Source of the DNA: Lichenostomus cassidix
Lineage: Eukaryota > Chordata > Aves > Passeriformes > Meliphagidae
Direction: 5' to 3'
Length of the DNA: 64,000 nt
Assembly: GCA_008360975.2 (NCBI GenBank)
Contig: CM039183.1
Span: 47,917,850 to 47,981,849, forward strand
The position numbers and the translations under genes are program-made. A model generated the notes under the pieces. It did not search any database. It had not been told where the DNA came from and saw nothing but the letters and a program-made list of their open reading frames with translations. This document shows positions 26,034-39,800 of this stretch, one piece after another (the first letter of the stretch is position 1; each line of letters begins with the position of its first letter).

Positions 26034-26088
26034 TCTTTTTTCTTTTTCTTTTTTTTTTCTTCTTCTTTCTTTTTCTTCCCTGTTTTAG
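26034..26088 (+). repeat. Polypyrimidine (CT-rich) tract
   Basis: More than 50 bases almost entirely C and T, ending in TTCCCTGTTTTAG. It resembles a splice acceptor tract, but no exon follows that I can recognise. Confidence 0.8.
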
Positions 26089-26323
26089 ACAGAAGTAGCA
26101 TTGTTATGTTCCTTTGAACTGCAAAGTGCCAACAGAAGGGTAATAGAATAATGAGACTGCACACTACCTCAAGGAAGAAGGTGAATTTCTTCCTAGTGTG
26201 TTTTAAACATGCCTCACTCCAGCGCCATCCTCACTCTACTGTGGATCAAAGCCTGAGTTTTCTGAGCTAGTTATTTAGACTATAAGCTTCTCATGCAAGG
26301 GCTATAATTTATATTGATACAAT

Positions 26324-26353
26324 TTTTTATATATATATACACATATATAATTT
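26324..26353. repeat. TA dinucleotide-rich microsatellite
   Basis: A short imperfect (TA)n run with an ACAC interruption; low-complexity sequence. Confidence 0.8.
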
Positions 26354-28216
26354 TATAGGGTCTTTAGGCACATCTTCATCAGGGGAAAAAATGAAAACAC
26401 CCTAACCTTCAATATCCTGTACATGTATATGATTTAGGTCTCTCTAATTTTTTATTCCAGTGATTGGCAGAGTTAGAAAATGATGACTAGCACAATTTTA
26501 AAGTCAAAAAATGAAGCCTTTAACCAGTTGTATTTCTAAAACCTACATTCATCTACAAATACCTACTGACCATTAATATCATGTGGATTGTGTGGCACAG
26601 CTTACTTTTCTGTATATGCAGAATAAAATAGGAAAATAAAGGCAGTCCATTAACCCCTTAGATAATGTTAAGACACAAGGAATATAGAAGAAGAGGGTGA
26701 AGAAAGGAGCTGAGAATATGTGAGGCCCTTGAACTTTGACCAAAGTAAATAAATACTTTATTCCTTGGTGCATGAAGACAATGCTTTTGTGAGGCTCTGA
26801 GCTCATCTTACCTTGTCTCCTTGTTTCTTTTTTCTTAGCATTTCTGGTTTTCAAATACACTCATACTTGACAGGATTACAATATAACTAGGAATTTTGTG
26901 TATCTCATTACCTTGAGATTGACTGCTACAATAATGCATGTGCCCATTCATCAGTGTTTTGTCATAATTTCAGAAAACCATTCCATATTCAAGAAGACAG
27001 GAGATACCAAATGGATGGCTTTGTAAGTAGAGCATCTTTATTACCCCTTTCTGCATACCCCATCATGTTGTCACTCCCAGTTATCAGATGAGGCAGGCTG
27101 TTACTCAGCAGACTTTTTTCCTGCAGAACTTGCATCTGAATTCAAGTTAACAGCTCCTTGGTGCTTTGCTGCTGACGTACTGCACTAACCAGTTAATACA
27201 AGTACCTTGCTATTTTCATTATCTCTAATGTGAGGAGAAAAATACAGAAAAAGACCTTTTAAAGAAACATTCTCTCTGCCTATGTTTCTCCTGTGAGAAA
27301 AATGACCAAGTTTTTGTAAAAGCTTGGGTCAGTTTTATCTACAACTCCTACGGCAGTGCCTTTAAAAAACTTCACTCCATCAGGCTAACATAGTTAGCTG
27401 GTTTGTCATCCTTTCTTTTTGTGTAATTTAAAAGCTTTTGAGTTATGTTTGTTGTTCAAGTGTCTCATACTAAAATAGTCAAAGTCAGCACAATTTGTAA
27501 AGGAGGGACAGCATTTTCTTCGTCTTTTTAGGGTGGGATCTGATTTTAATGTTACATTGCTTATTTTTATTCCAACGTCAGCTGCCTTTGTGTGCAAGCT
27601 GCTTGTAAGCTCCTCCAAGAGTATCAACCTAGCTTAAGAAATTCAACACTGTCACCAAGTTAACCATACATCAGGAGCTACTGGGTGCAGAGAATGGAAT
27701 GAGGCACAGGGCAGCAGGAATCCTGATAAAGATAGCAGCCCAGGGTGCAAGATGCCCTTTGAGCAAAATGCCTATCATCTGTACCAACACAGGTCCACCT
27801 GCTTTAACCTAAAGCGAAAGCAGTGTGTTCCCTTTATATATTCCATTTCTACAAGTTGGAATCTGTATCTTCAGTAGATTCTTTCCACTCTATTTATATC
27901 TTATTAGATTTGCTCTATCTATTGATTCAATCAAATTCAAGGGAATACTGTGTGCATAAAATACACTGGAAACTTGTACCTTAAGTTTCAGCAATTTATT
28001 ATAGCTTCATTATAAAACCCCAGAAGAATGTTCTGTATTAATAGAAATGCCTACATCCCTTTAGCTGCAGTGACATTAATTGGAGTTACCATAATTTATC
28101 ATCATTCCGAAGAATGTAACCTCTCAAAGTACATTAAATAAGAGTGCATTAATGAACAGTTATACTAATCAATTTACCCTCCCAACATAACTCTCTTAAG
28201 AGAGATTGAAACTCTC

Positions 28217-28258
28217 TCTTGTTTCAATCCTCTCCTGCAGCAGAGGATTGAAACAAGA
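28217..28258. repeat. Perfect inverted repeat (17-bp stem, 8-base loop)
   Basis: The left arm TCTTGTTTCAATCCTCT (28217-28233) and right arm AGAGGATTGAAACAAGA (28242-28258) are exact reverse complements around CCTGCAGC. It could fold into a hairpin in DNA or RNA of either strand. I recognise neither a microRNA nor a transposon end in it. Confidence 0.85.
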
Positions 28259-30418
28259 AAACCATCAACAACAAAGATGCTTGTGCAAGACAGGAACCTT
28301 TGACCAACACCATGAGGCAATCCCCTGCAAGGGCAGGTGTGAGTTCTTAGTCAAAGTCACTCCTAACACAAGTTGATTACTGTTTACTTTTTTCCTTTTC
28401 CTGTTTATTTCTCTCACTCGTGGCTATTTTTTCAGTGCTGTTCAATTCTCATTTGAATAGCCTGTGCTATGTATTGGCATAGGTTTGTTCAGTGGCTAGA
28501 CAAATAAATACTGAATGCTTATACAATTACAGAATATGTACACTTTTTCCTCAAGTTTATCAGTTAGGGATTAGACAAAAAACAGAATTCCTGTGTTAAC
28601 ATAGCATAGAAACTTGGGTAACTGGCTTAACTTTAGTGACTTGTTTCACTCTTTGTAGTAGGGAAAAAATAGCATCTTCCATCATGGACACATTATCTGT
28701 TGAGTGAAATGATATGATGATTGGACAAAGACAACTTGGAAACACTTTAAAAATTAATGATCTCACCAGTCTACAAAAATTAATCAGTGGAGATGATGTT
28801 TGTAAGTCTTTTTCTTTTAAGGGTAGGCAGTGGGAGAAGACACAGTTTATTCATACCAAAATTAAATAGTAGCTCCTTAGTACCCCATGAGTGCTCCCAA
28901 TATAGAATGACTACAAACCAAATCTGGGGAAATGAAATAAAACAATTTTTCACAAATTATCTTTTTTTTTACACTTATTTCCCTCCCTTTAGATCAAGTA
29001 TTTGTGTCACCTTTTCTTTGCCATTTCCTGTTAAATTATCAACGTGGATGTTTTGTACTTGACTCCTTAAGATGTTCCCTAATTAGAATTTAAGGCTTTA
29101 CATACAAAATTGCACAAGTGTTAATAACTTGTTTCTCTGCTGGAAAACACAATTCATTAATGTCTTTAGTGGGATAATGGCACCCCATGGGACACCAAAG
29201 GCACCAGCAAAAACCTGTGCTATGGATGTCCCATTTTCCCACCCACTAAACAGTTTCCATTCAGGTAAACTCCCTGGTAGCTTAGACTTGACAGCCTGGA
29301 GCTTTTGCCTCCCTGAATCACATGAGGACACACATGGGTACCAGGACTGAGACAGATGCCAGGCTTGAAATGCTTCAGCATTGATCCTTCCAGCTGCAAG
29401 ACCACTGCAGTCCAGAAGCTGTGTAGCAGTGCTCCCACTGCCCTGAGCAAACTCTTGCACACTGCTGAGCAAACTCTGTGGTTCTCTGATCACAGATGGA
29501 CAGCCCATGGCCTGGAGAAGGCTTGGCCAGGTTTTGCTATATTTGCCACAGTGAGCATGCCCTCAGAATGTCTAGAAAGGCTCTCCCTTAACTAACTCTA
29601 TATGGGCTTGCAGGACTACCACTAGCTTCCTGTTTCCATAACATGTAGGTTTGTTAATGTGCTGAAAGCTTAAGTGATTTTAATTACTACCACTAAGTGG
29701 CTTTTTCTTTCCCTGAAATGACATGGGTTTTGGCTTTAACTAAAATAAATAAAGTTACCGTGATAGTGCTAGATCTGAACAGGTCAGATTTACAGGTGTG
29801 TATAGAAATTTATTTATTTCTGAGCAAATGAATGGCCCTTTTTAGTCAACAAGATAAGTCATCCAAATGACGTTTTATACCCACCAAAGACTTCAATTAC
29901 GAGTTTGTTTTTTGGTACCTGGTGTTCTGTGGCTATGCCTGTAAAACAGAAGGATATGCTCTGCAAGCTGGGGCATCTGACAAAGCCCACTTGGAGATCT
30001 CCACACTGCCTACATAAACTCTCTCTTTGTCACTGCATTTTCACATGGACTTTACAAGAACTCAGCCTGATTGAGGTCACTTACCACATGATTCATTCAA
30101 AGCTATTTCAGCTAATGGTTTAAATCATCTTGATTGAAGCATCTCATCCCCCTCCCAAGTTTCTCCTGTACTGGGCAGCAGAGGGGTTGCCCCCAGTGAG
30201 GCACAGGACAGAGATCAGCGTCTTCACCTGGCTCTCCCTACTCCACATGCCACCATCTGGCTGGCCATGTGCTGGAATGTCTTTTGTGAAATTTCCCCTA
30301 CATGAGCAGGAAATCTTGGCTGCTCCATTAGAGCAGCCCTCTGTCTGCTTTGCACAGCCAGGGCCAAGGTTGAGGTCTGAACTTATTGAGTGCTGTGGGT
30401 TTCCCAGAGGAATCTAAT

Positions 30419-30437
30419 TTTTTTTTTTTTTTTTTTT
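30419..30437 (+). repeat. Poly(T) run of 19
   Basis: A homopolymer tract in intergenic sequence. The bases to its right are not recognisable as a minus-strand retrocopy. Confidence 0.9.
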
Positions 30438-31324
30438 GGTCAGTGGGAGGGTTTGAAAGGATAAGATTTCCAGAAGTGATGGGGAGCCACAACACCCAGC
30501 ACACAGATTAGCAATGATGGGGGTGAGCTTCACACCTCAGACAGGCAGAAATGCCAGTGATGCCCTTGCTGGTACTGCTGGCACACTGGGGCTGTGCCTG
30601 CTGCCTGACTGCCACAGGAACTATGTGACTAGTTCAAGGAAAAACATTTGGCTCAAAGCACACAGTTCTTCAGGGAACAAGAAATTTGCCTGTACCTTAA
30701 ATTATTTTGCAGCTACTTAAATAACTGCTGTGCTAGAAGCTCTGCAGGCAGTAATTATTCTTCCATTTTCTTCTATTAGGCAGCCCTGAACTGAGCCATG
30801 AAAATTGCTTTGAAATCACAGCAGACAAAGAGGAAACTTTTGGATGTAATTTATTTTGGGATGTTCCAAACCAAAGCTATCGTCCAAACCAAAAAAGAAG
30901 TCCAGCCCTGCCAAGTCCTTAATTACTGAAATGAAGAAAGAGACCACAAAACTGAATGAAAAGAGTATTGAAACAATTTTCCTACTCTGAAAAAGCCCCT
31001 TTTTTGGAGTCAGAAGAAAATAAGGGAGCAACAAAACCCTTTAATACATCACTGATGTATCCAACTGGAGGTTACTTGCAGAGGCCAAACATTTGAAATA
31101 GGAGCAATGCTGGAGTTTGTCCTTGCTGGGAGAGAGCTCGTATGTGGACTTTGCATTTCAGAAAATAAAGCCTCACTAGCATTTCCAGGGAAATTTCCAA
31201 CCATGTAGAGCAAGCATCTTCTCAAGAGTGTCCACCATACTCTGCCATTAGAACATAGTTGTAACATAATATCCAAGCTCTGATGCTTCAGACACTTATG
31301 GACTCATATTCAAAACATATAGCA

Positions 31325-31344
31325 GGTACAGGATGACCTGTACC
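31325..31344. repeat. Short palindrome with 8-bp arms
   Basis: GGTACAGG and CCTGTACC flank ATGA, and a third partial copy, AGGTACAGG, follows at once at 31345. It is a small local inverted and direct repeat of no assigned function. Confidence 0.7.
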
Positions 31345-32257
31345 AGGTACAGGGATTATTTGTAGTCCAGAAGTAACAAAGAGCTCACTCTGTCAGGTTC
31401 AGGTGCCATTGAGCTCGACAGAATATAAACACAGAGCAACCAAGTCTCTCAACCATACAGCTTACGTCTGCAACCAGGAATGAAGGTATATTTTAAAACT
31501 CTGTGAATATGATCTGACAAATGGTGTAACTTAGGTTAAAAGGACCAATATATATTTAAAATACAACTGTATCTAAGTTCTGGCAAATTCAGAGTTAAAA
31601 TCTAGTCTGGAATATGATGCCACAAACATGAAAAAAGACAACAGCAAACAAAATTGTATTGGGAAAGCTAGCTGGGAATGAAACTTCTTTTTAGCAAATC
31701 CAGTGATACTGTTGTTATGAAATATAAAATCATCTGTACTATCCCTCAAGTGGCAATCACCATCTAGCAATATTGTGTCAGCATCGAACCGGATGTCAGC
31801 ATCAAAACGAGGGATGTGAAGAAGCAGAGTGCAGTACAAAACTGGTTTCAGCAAGTATATTTCATCTCAGGATGCAAATGCCCACAGCACAGTTTTGCTC
31901 AAGTACTAAATACAAGAGCACAGTTCCTGGGAAAAGCCCTGCAGGCTCACCCCTCATCCCCTCCCTTTGTTGCTGTTTGCTTAAACCATTTGTGTGTACT
32001 TAACTCCCCAAGACATGTTCCATGGTGTTTCTGGGTGGGATTCAATGAGCACACAGATATCCCATTTGAGTCAGGGACCCTGCAGTCCCAGGCACCCCTA
32101 TGTCCTGCGCCTCAGTGTGTTTCTGCCCTCTCAATGCAGCCAGTCCTACTTCTCAACGTGCCCTCAGCCAAGTGGGTGGTAGAGGCCAGGAGAAATGCTT
32201 TTACTCCTATGTCATCTGTTACATTCACTAACTTGTTCTTAAACAATCTTTGAAGCC

Positions 32258-32274
32258 TTTTTTTTTTTTTTTTT
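32258..32274 (+). repeat. Poly(T) run of 17
   Basis: A homopolymer tract directly after a 145-codon open frame that I consider non-coding. Confidence 0.9.
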
Positions 32275-35200
32275 GAAGTGTGTCCTCCCTGTCATATGTA
32301 TGGTACTAAAGCCTCTATAGTACTATTCAGTAGCATTTATTTCCTCAGGAAACATGAAAGTTTACTTTTCCATAGAAAGCTTTGCTATTTTCAGCACGGA
32401 ATGAGATGCATGACTGCTCCTGGAGGTCCCACTCCCAAAAACAGAGTAAAGCAAAACCCTGGATGCCTCCCAGTGTAGTGCTGAGCTCAAAGGGCTCAGA
32501 GAAGAGCCAAAAAGGATCTTTTCCAAAAAGGATCAGCAAAGCCTCAATTAGATGTTCTCAATATAAGAGAGAGAACTCTTAAAATAATGTAAGAGTACTA
32601 CAGCAGGCTCTGAGGTGTATGTATGGGAAGCCTACAGTCCACCATAGATCAATATCAAGGTGGATGTGCTGCAAGTGGGACTGCCTGGCCTCCAGGAGTG
32701 TTTGTGGCACAGTCTGCAGGGAGCAGGAACAGTTTTGAGACGTCCAGCTGCTACAGTAGAAAACCAGGTGAGTTCTGGGCACACAAACACCTCTTCACAT
32801 CCTGACATTTTGCTGTTTCCCTCTGCTCACTACATATCCCCATTTGTTACTTCTCATCAGGTAAAAGCTTTGGGCCATTTCAGTCCTGTGTTTCAGCAAT
32901 GCCCAGATCTAAGCTGCCAAAGAATGTGACTCCTTCATCCTACGGTTACATCACGAGTCATGAATAATAATAACACCGAGGGTGTGTGTCTGTCTCTGTT
33001 ACAGCTGCAGCTCAGTGAGGCTTTTTGTCCTATTTTTTCTTTATATATCCTTGGACATAAATTCGAACTACAGCAGGTCAAAATTACAAAACAAACATTT
33101 AAAGATCACAATTCTTATCTTAGATGCCATTAAAATATTCTGTCTACCTCAAACAATAGGTGATTCATTTGTGAAAACTGATAATTTATTTATAAAGATG
33201 CAAAGTGCAAAGCTGCACCTCTTGGTGCAGGGCAAGAGAGTGAACCAAGCAGTGTGTTATGAAACCCTTCACTGACACCCACAGAAGAAAAAGTATTCAG
33301 CAAAAGGAGAAACACAACAGGGAGAATGTCCTGAGCCTTAGAACAAAAGCAGGGAAGGGTTTCTTTGGACATTTCCATTTCTATCAGAAATAAACCACTT
33401 GAATCGCAATTTCTAAAATAACAATTGGCCTCAATTGTAATAGTATCAAATTCCACAAATCTTTGAAAGGGCCTTCCTTTGTTTCCCCTCTCCACATCCT
33501 CTTCCTTCGAAAGCCAAAGCCTAGATTGTTTTTAGGTATAGTAACCAATAAATAGAGGCATAGTAACACTAGTGACAGGAAAGAAACATTACCAAAATCG
33601 AATATGAAGAATGAAGGAAAACAAAACCTTTTCAGCAGTGCCTGAGGAAGTCTACAAGTCCTAGGGCTGGTCAGAAATTCTGGTAATCCTAGGATTGCTT
33701 TTCACCTTTAGGATACACTTTCAAATTCAGCCAAATCTGTCATTAATCATTAATGTAATACTAATTTCTGGGTGCTCTCCCCTATACACATTCAAGATTA
33801 CCATTCCAGCATGAAATTTATAACTATGCAATACAACTTTATTTGTAGAGTATTTCCATATGGGTGGTGAAGTGATTCAGATGCTCTATGCATTCTCCTG
33901 ACAGGGCATCCTCTCCAAACACTAGCCATGCCCAGTTTGGTTTCAGTGCTGAGCTCTGTTTTTTTCATGAGCTTCACCTGGTGCAGAGAGAAAGGAACAA
34001 CCAGAGAAAGCAGTGCAGATCCCTGACTCACCATCCCCCATCCTGACAGCAGCAGAAGCACCCTGCATCCCTCAGAGACAACAGGCTCAGTGGGATGGCA
34101 CCAGCCCATACCCTGGTCTTCCTAGGTTTGGCCCCAGTCCATCACCACAGACTTTACCAGAGTTAAGCCTCTAGTTTTTCTTCCTTAGCAGGAATTTTCC
34201 ATCAACTGTTTCAGCTGGAAACTATCCACTTTCCCGCACCAGGAGAGGCAGAAAGCAGTCAGGGAGTGCAAGCCCCAAACACTATGTAAGATTTTACATT
34301 TGCCAGGTGCCCCAGTAAGTTTGCCAGTGTGCCTCGGCTGTGGGGATGGAGTGTCAGATCCACCAGCAGAGTCAGCCCCTTGCTCTCCCATCAGAGAGCC
34401 AAACCAGCTGGAGGAGTTGTTCCTGTCGGCATCCATAGTTCTGCCGCCTAAGAATTTTCCAGCCCTCACAGACTGGAACAAAGAGGCTTTTCACAGAGAT
34501 CCAGATTGCCTCCAGAGTCTGTCCCTTCTTTATTTACAGGAAAGCTCTTAGGTTTAGTCTGGGGAGGTCTGCAGATTGCCCGGGGGCTCTAGGGGAAGAA
34601 TTCTGTCAAAGAATGTATGTTGCAATACATCCTCAAAAGGGTCTGCTTTCTGATTCATTTAATCTTCCCTGGAAATTAACTTCACAGCCCCAGCTACATT
34701 GGCTGTGCATGATTTATCTTCAGATTATATTTGCCTTTCATGCCTTTATGATCTACGTTCTTCCCAAAGAGCTCAATTACTTTGGATTTGTAGAGCCAAA
34801 GACAAGACAACTTGCAGGTCCAAGTGGGTACCTAACTAGGAAGTTCTGTGATAAGGCTGGGCCAGAGGGCAGATTTTCCCTTCTCACTTCCATGTTCCTA
34901 CTAGGTCTGCATCTCCAGCGCTGCTGTTAGCAGCTGACTCCAAAGCAGACTGCTTCAGCACTGAGGGGAACACTGGCAGAGTGATGCCAAGGCAGAGAAA
35001 GTAAACACATTGCCCCTCCTGGCCACCAGTATGTATATCCACTCCAGCATAAACTGCACCACAGAAGTTGGATGAGAATGAGAGCCCAAAGCAGATGGCT
35101 GAATGGATCCAGGCACCACTGGTGGTGACCTCAAACTGCTCATCTTTGCATATTGTTTTCAGACACAGGAAAAGCATTTAGGAACATACACACTGGTATT

Positions 35201-36777
35201 TAGTCCTATTTAGCCACCCAAGAAGAGGTTACATACAGGACTGATGAGACATTTGTAAGTCCCTGAGGCAGAAATATTCCACCCAAAGCTTCAGGTATCA
35301 GCCTAGAGCTGTCAAACACCTGGATGGTCCAGGACTGAGCAAAGTTCTCTTGCAAACAGGGGAAGGGCCATTGCTTCCATCCATCTGGTTGCTACTGTAT
35401 ACAAGGGGAGAGAAACAGCAATATTATCAGCTGATAAAAAGATCATATTTATCTTAACTACCATATACTGGTTTCCCTCTAATTATGAAGAGAAGGCCGA
35501 TACCTTGTATTTCTTTCATCTGGCACAGGCCTTCTCTGTCTCTGCTTATGTACATGTAGGCAATGGGGCCAGCCACACAAGGTACTATTATCAGACAGTA
35601 CTTTTATAGATTTGCCATAGAAAAATTAATGCAGTAAAAACTCTCCAAGAAGGGGAGATATTAAATAAGATAGCACTGAATCCATGTCACCCACCTCCAT
35701 TAACTACATCAGGCATATGTGAGGACAGGACTGTATTCAAGCTAAAACAATAATGGAGTATTTGTGGCACAGGCCATAGAAATGTATTTTTAGTTGAGAT
35801 GGCCTCATGATAGAAAAGGAGCAAGGTTTGAAATAGATTTTATTGGGTCACCTGATACACACAGACAAGTTTTCAGGCTCAAAATAATCAGGAAGCAGTT
35901 GCTTTAATGACACAACAGCATCTGGTACAAAATGCTAGCAGCAGCAGTATGGAAATAAGGTGAAAAAGCATCATGGAAGAAATTATCCAAAGAATCTCAT
36001 CAAATAAAAAAAATCCTGCATTAGCATGAGGGGATACCTTGGGATACTTTGGAATTTTATGATCCATGCACATGTGTGATGAAATTGATACCTTTTAAAC
36101 AAACAGTCCTGCTATCATGCTAGGATGATTTCCTAGGATGGTTTCTGGTGAAAAAATACAGTGCAGCTAGAAAGTACTGCAGCGCTAAGATTTAATTTTA
36201 GTAAAATTGCCATTAATGTTTCACCTAATGTAAGACAGTCTTGTCCTTCACTTAGGAAAATGTGTCCTTTCACACCCTGTATTTAATTTGATTGCACCAA
36301 CAGAATTCTATACCACTTGCTAAGAGCCAATCAACAATAACTTTCTTTTGTATAGCAGACTGAAACACTGCCTCTTTTATAATTATATGATTTTATTTTC
36401 GTTAACAGTAAAATAAAGACAGTTAAATGTTAACTTGGTTGAAAGAAATACCTTCAAATCTGAGGTACAGTAACAAATAGTTCCATTGCTTATCTCATTT
36501 GTGGATTCGAAGTTATGCTCATTCTGAGGTTAGTTTGGGTGGGACAGCATTACAAGTGTTTGAGCCATGAGAACAGCATTCTTCGTACAGTTGTTTTAGC
36601 TAACACATTGGTTGGGTTCCCAGAGGAAACTATCAAGTAGTGTTACTGTATGTTAAAATAACTTAGGTTTTACAGCCTCCAAAGCTATAATCATTGATGG
36701 GACTACCTGAAGAACAGAAATGCTCAGGCAACAGTTGTTTCAATGATAAAATCTTCACAGCAGCAGGCATCAAATGT

Positions 36778-36828
36778 TCATATGAATACTAAAAACAAGT
36801 GCCTCATATGAATACTAAAAACAAGTGC
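36778..36828. repeat. Tandem duplication, 26-bp period
   Basis: A 24-base segment starting TCATATGAATAC and ending CAAGTGC occurs at 36778 and again at 36804 with no visible mismatch. It is a recent local duplication in intergenic DNA. Confidence 0.85.
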
Positions 36829-39800
36829 AAAAGGTTTTATAACAAGTAGAAAACAAAAACAAAGGTATGTTGATGAATGCAAAACACCACCTCGCAAGGT
36901 AAGTTACATTCCAACTATCCCTTCCACTGAGATACCAGGGTTTTCCAGTATTCCTCCCTACTTATCTTTAGAGATTGAACATTCATGGAATGCAAAATGT
37001 TTTTATCTAGAAGCACCAAATCCCTTAAAATACCAGACCTTTGTTCTCTCTGACCTGAAGCAACAATACAAGAATTTAAGAACTTAACAGCTAAACTAAC
37101 CATTAGCCATCAGCCATAGCACACTTGCATTAACCAAAGTATAAGAGTACTGCAGTTCTGAATGATTCAAAAAGTAAAGCAAGGGTGAGACTTGGTTTGA
37201 GAACAGAATCATACAGAATCAAATTTTTACCAAAGATGGCAAATTAAATTCCTATTTTAAAAAATGCAAGAGTGTTGTGTTTTACAGAGCTTAGTTAGTA
37301 ATTTTGAGGTTAAACACAGTGCTGTGTCTCTATTTAAAATGTCACTTATGGATATTACTTAGACTAATCCTTTAGATTTTATTAAGAAAATTTCCCTGCA
37401 ATACAGTATTTGGCTAAGTTGGAGAGTATATGCAAAAACAGCGCATGATCCTGTCAGCTTTGGCACATGCACTTAGGCATTGTCCATGACAATTGGACAC
37501 ACAAGGACTGGATACATGGAAGCTTCACTTGCCACACCACCACCCCTCCTGAAAGCACTTGTTTCTGTGATTCCCAGTGCCACCCAACTCAGATTGCAAG
37601 GAGGATAAACCTCCTCCATCACTCTCTCCTTGGCAAGGTATTTCAGGATCATGGCCAGGGCTGTGCTGAAGAAACTGAAGGCATGGGGCATAATAAAGGG
37701 TAGGATCAAGTGAACCATGATGTCTCCTTCTGAGGTCAGAGAGGAGGGGTCTGGCAATATTTAGGCTGTTGGTCATCTACCAAAGCTACCAATACTCAGT
37801 GAGTGAGGTGATCTTCAGTATGATAAAAGGAGGGCTACATCCAGGAACAGACATTCCGCTGGGGAAACAGCGCATTTGAAAACCTGGGAAAGTTATATTT
37901 AAATGTAAACTGATAGGGCTCAGAGCCTGGGTGAACTAGAAACAGCATCCACAAGTCACAAGAGAAAACAATCTCCCATAAATAGTTCCACTTTTAGTTG
38001 AGTCTGACTGTTTTTTTGTAGCCCTTGGGCTGCTCTCTGGCTCTGAGGACATGCCTGAAGCTCTGCACGATTCCCAGCCTTTGTGTCAACAATCTTCATA
38101 TACAGGCAGCTTTCAGACCCCCTGACATGTGGCCCTGCAGCCCTAAATCACAGGTGATGTTATCACTATCACCATCTTACACTCTGCTCCTTTCTCTCAT
38201 GAAGTAACTAAGAAACAAACAGTTCAGTAAGGCTGGAAGCTAGACACTGCTTTCTGCTCATGACCAGACTCCTGTCTGGTTTTGCCTGTCCATTTCCCCT
38301 ACAGTTTTGGGCTGTCCAGAATGACCATGAAACTGCTGGACTGTCAGAAGCTCCTTTAAATTCCCATCCATTTGCTTCCTGCACCTGAGAATTTCCACAA
38401 GCCAGGGCAAAAGCAAGAGAGCATCAACATGACAAAAATGAATACAAGCCATGCCAAAGAAAACACCATTTAAATGGGTGAATTATCCCACTGACTTTGG
38501 GGAGAACAGGGTCATACAAAGAAATGAAGAACAAATACAAAGCCTGCTAGGGTTTTAATTGTAATATCCCACTAGCCTGCCTGGAAAATTCTCCCCAGAC
38601 ATGGTAGCTAAACCATGACATTTGTCTCCTGATGCAAGTTCCTGACAGAACTACACTTCTGTGACCTAACAGAGAGAGGGGAATGATCCAGTAATTGAAT
38701 CATACAGATGTAAACTCCTTAAGCATGCAGTCACATCACCCAGAGGTCCAGACCTGCCCACCCCTGCTCAGTTCTGCTCTTTGCTCAGCTCTGTCCTGTT
38801 TCCTAGATAGCAACTGGTTGGTGAAGAAGGCAGGATTGCTGACAGTAAGTCACTTCTTTCCAAAAGAGGTCTCTGTACCTAAAGACTAAAACTGGTGTTT
38901 AGTACATTATATCAAGAAGGATATACCATGCCTTTGAAATTCAAAGTAAGCAATGCGGAAGAGAAGGATCCCCTCCCAGAAGTGGTGAAGGACACAGATT
39001 CATTTGGCCACTCAGAGCCTGACCTTTCCCACCCTCACACAGCCTGTACCAATCCCCATTAAACCCTGGGAGGGCATTTACCCCACACCGTACCCAAGGA
39101 ATTAAACTCCCTGCTGCAATTCCTAGGTGTACACAGCATGGCACAAGAGAAGCTGGAAAGTGCTGTGGTGCCCCTTAGAGGGGCAGTCCAGGATCAGTCA
39201 TTTGCAGAGCTACATCCCAGCCTCTGTAGTCCAGAGGGGCCACTGGAGGCCCTACGGCCACTGAAGGGGGTCCTGGCTGCTCCTCCACCGTCTCTGGCAG
39301 CAGTGTTGTTTCACTGCCCCTGCACAGCCATCATCCCAAAATACCCTTCCTCCACAGCTGTTCAGTGCTGTCACAGCCACCCTGACTCTCAGGCTGGGTA
39401 CAGACCAGTCTCCTCCCGGCTCATTTTGATTTCCAATAGCCACTTATAAAATGGACACTGTCACTTTGCAAAACACAGAAGAAGGAGCCAACAAGGAATA
39501 CTATTTCATTCCTACAGAGGTTTATCATAAATAAAGTTGTCAAACTAAATCTACAGTCTATCTGTGTAATTGAGGAATACAAGCTCCCATTATGGTTAGA
39601 TTTAAGGTCAGTCATCTCACTACATGAACAGCAACTGTTTAGGCAGTAAGATTATGCTTGATGAGAAGCACTCATTTTAGAAAGTTTTTCTAAAGTTTTC
39701 ATCTTTGGACGGAACTCTTTCAAATCCATTCAAAAATTTTTGTCCTGGAAATATACAACGTATTCCTCAAATATTTGCATGAATTTTTTTTTCCTTGAAC

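Noticed and set aside
29098..29508. 136-codon minus-strand frame and its overlapping plus-strand frames
   Set aside because: Frames on both strands are open over the same bases and none resembles a known protein.
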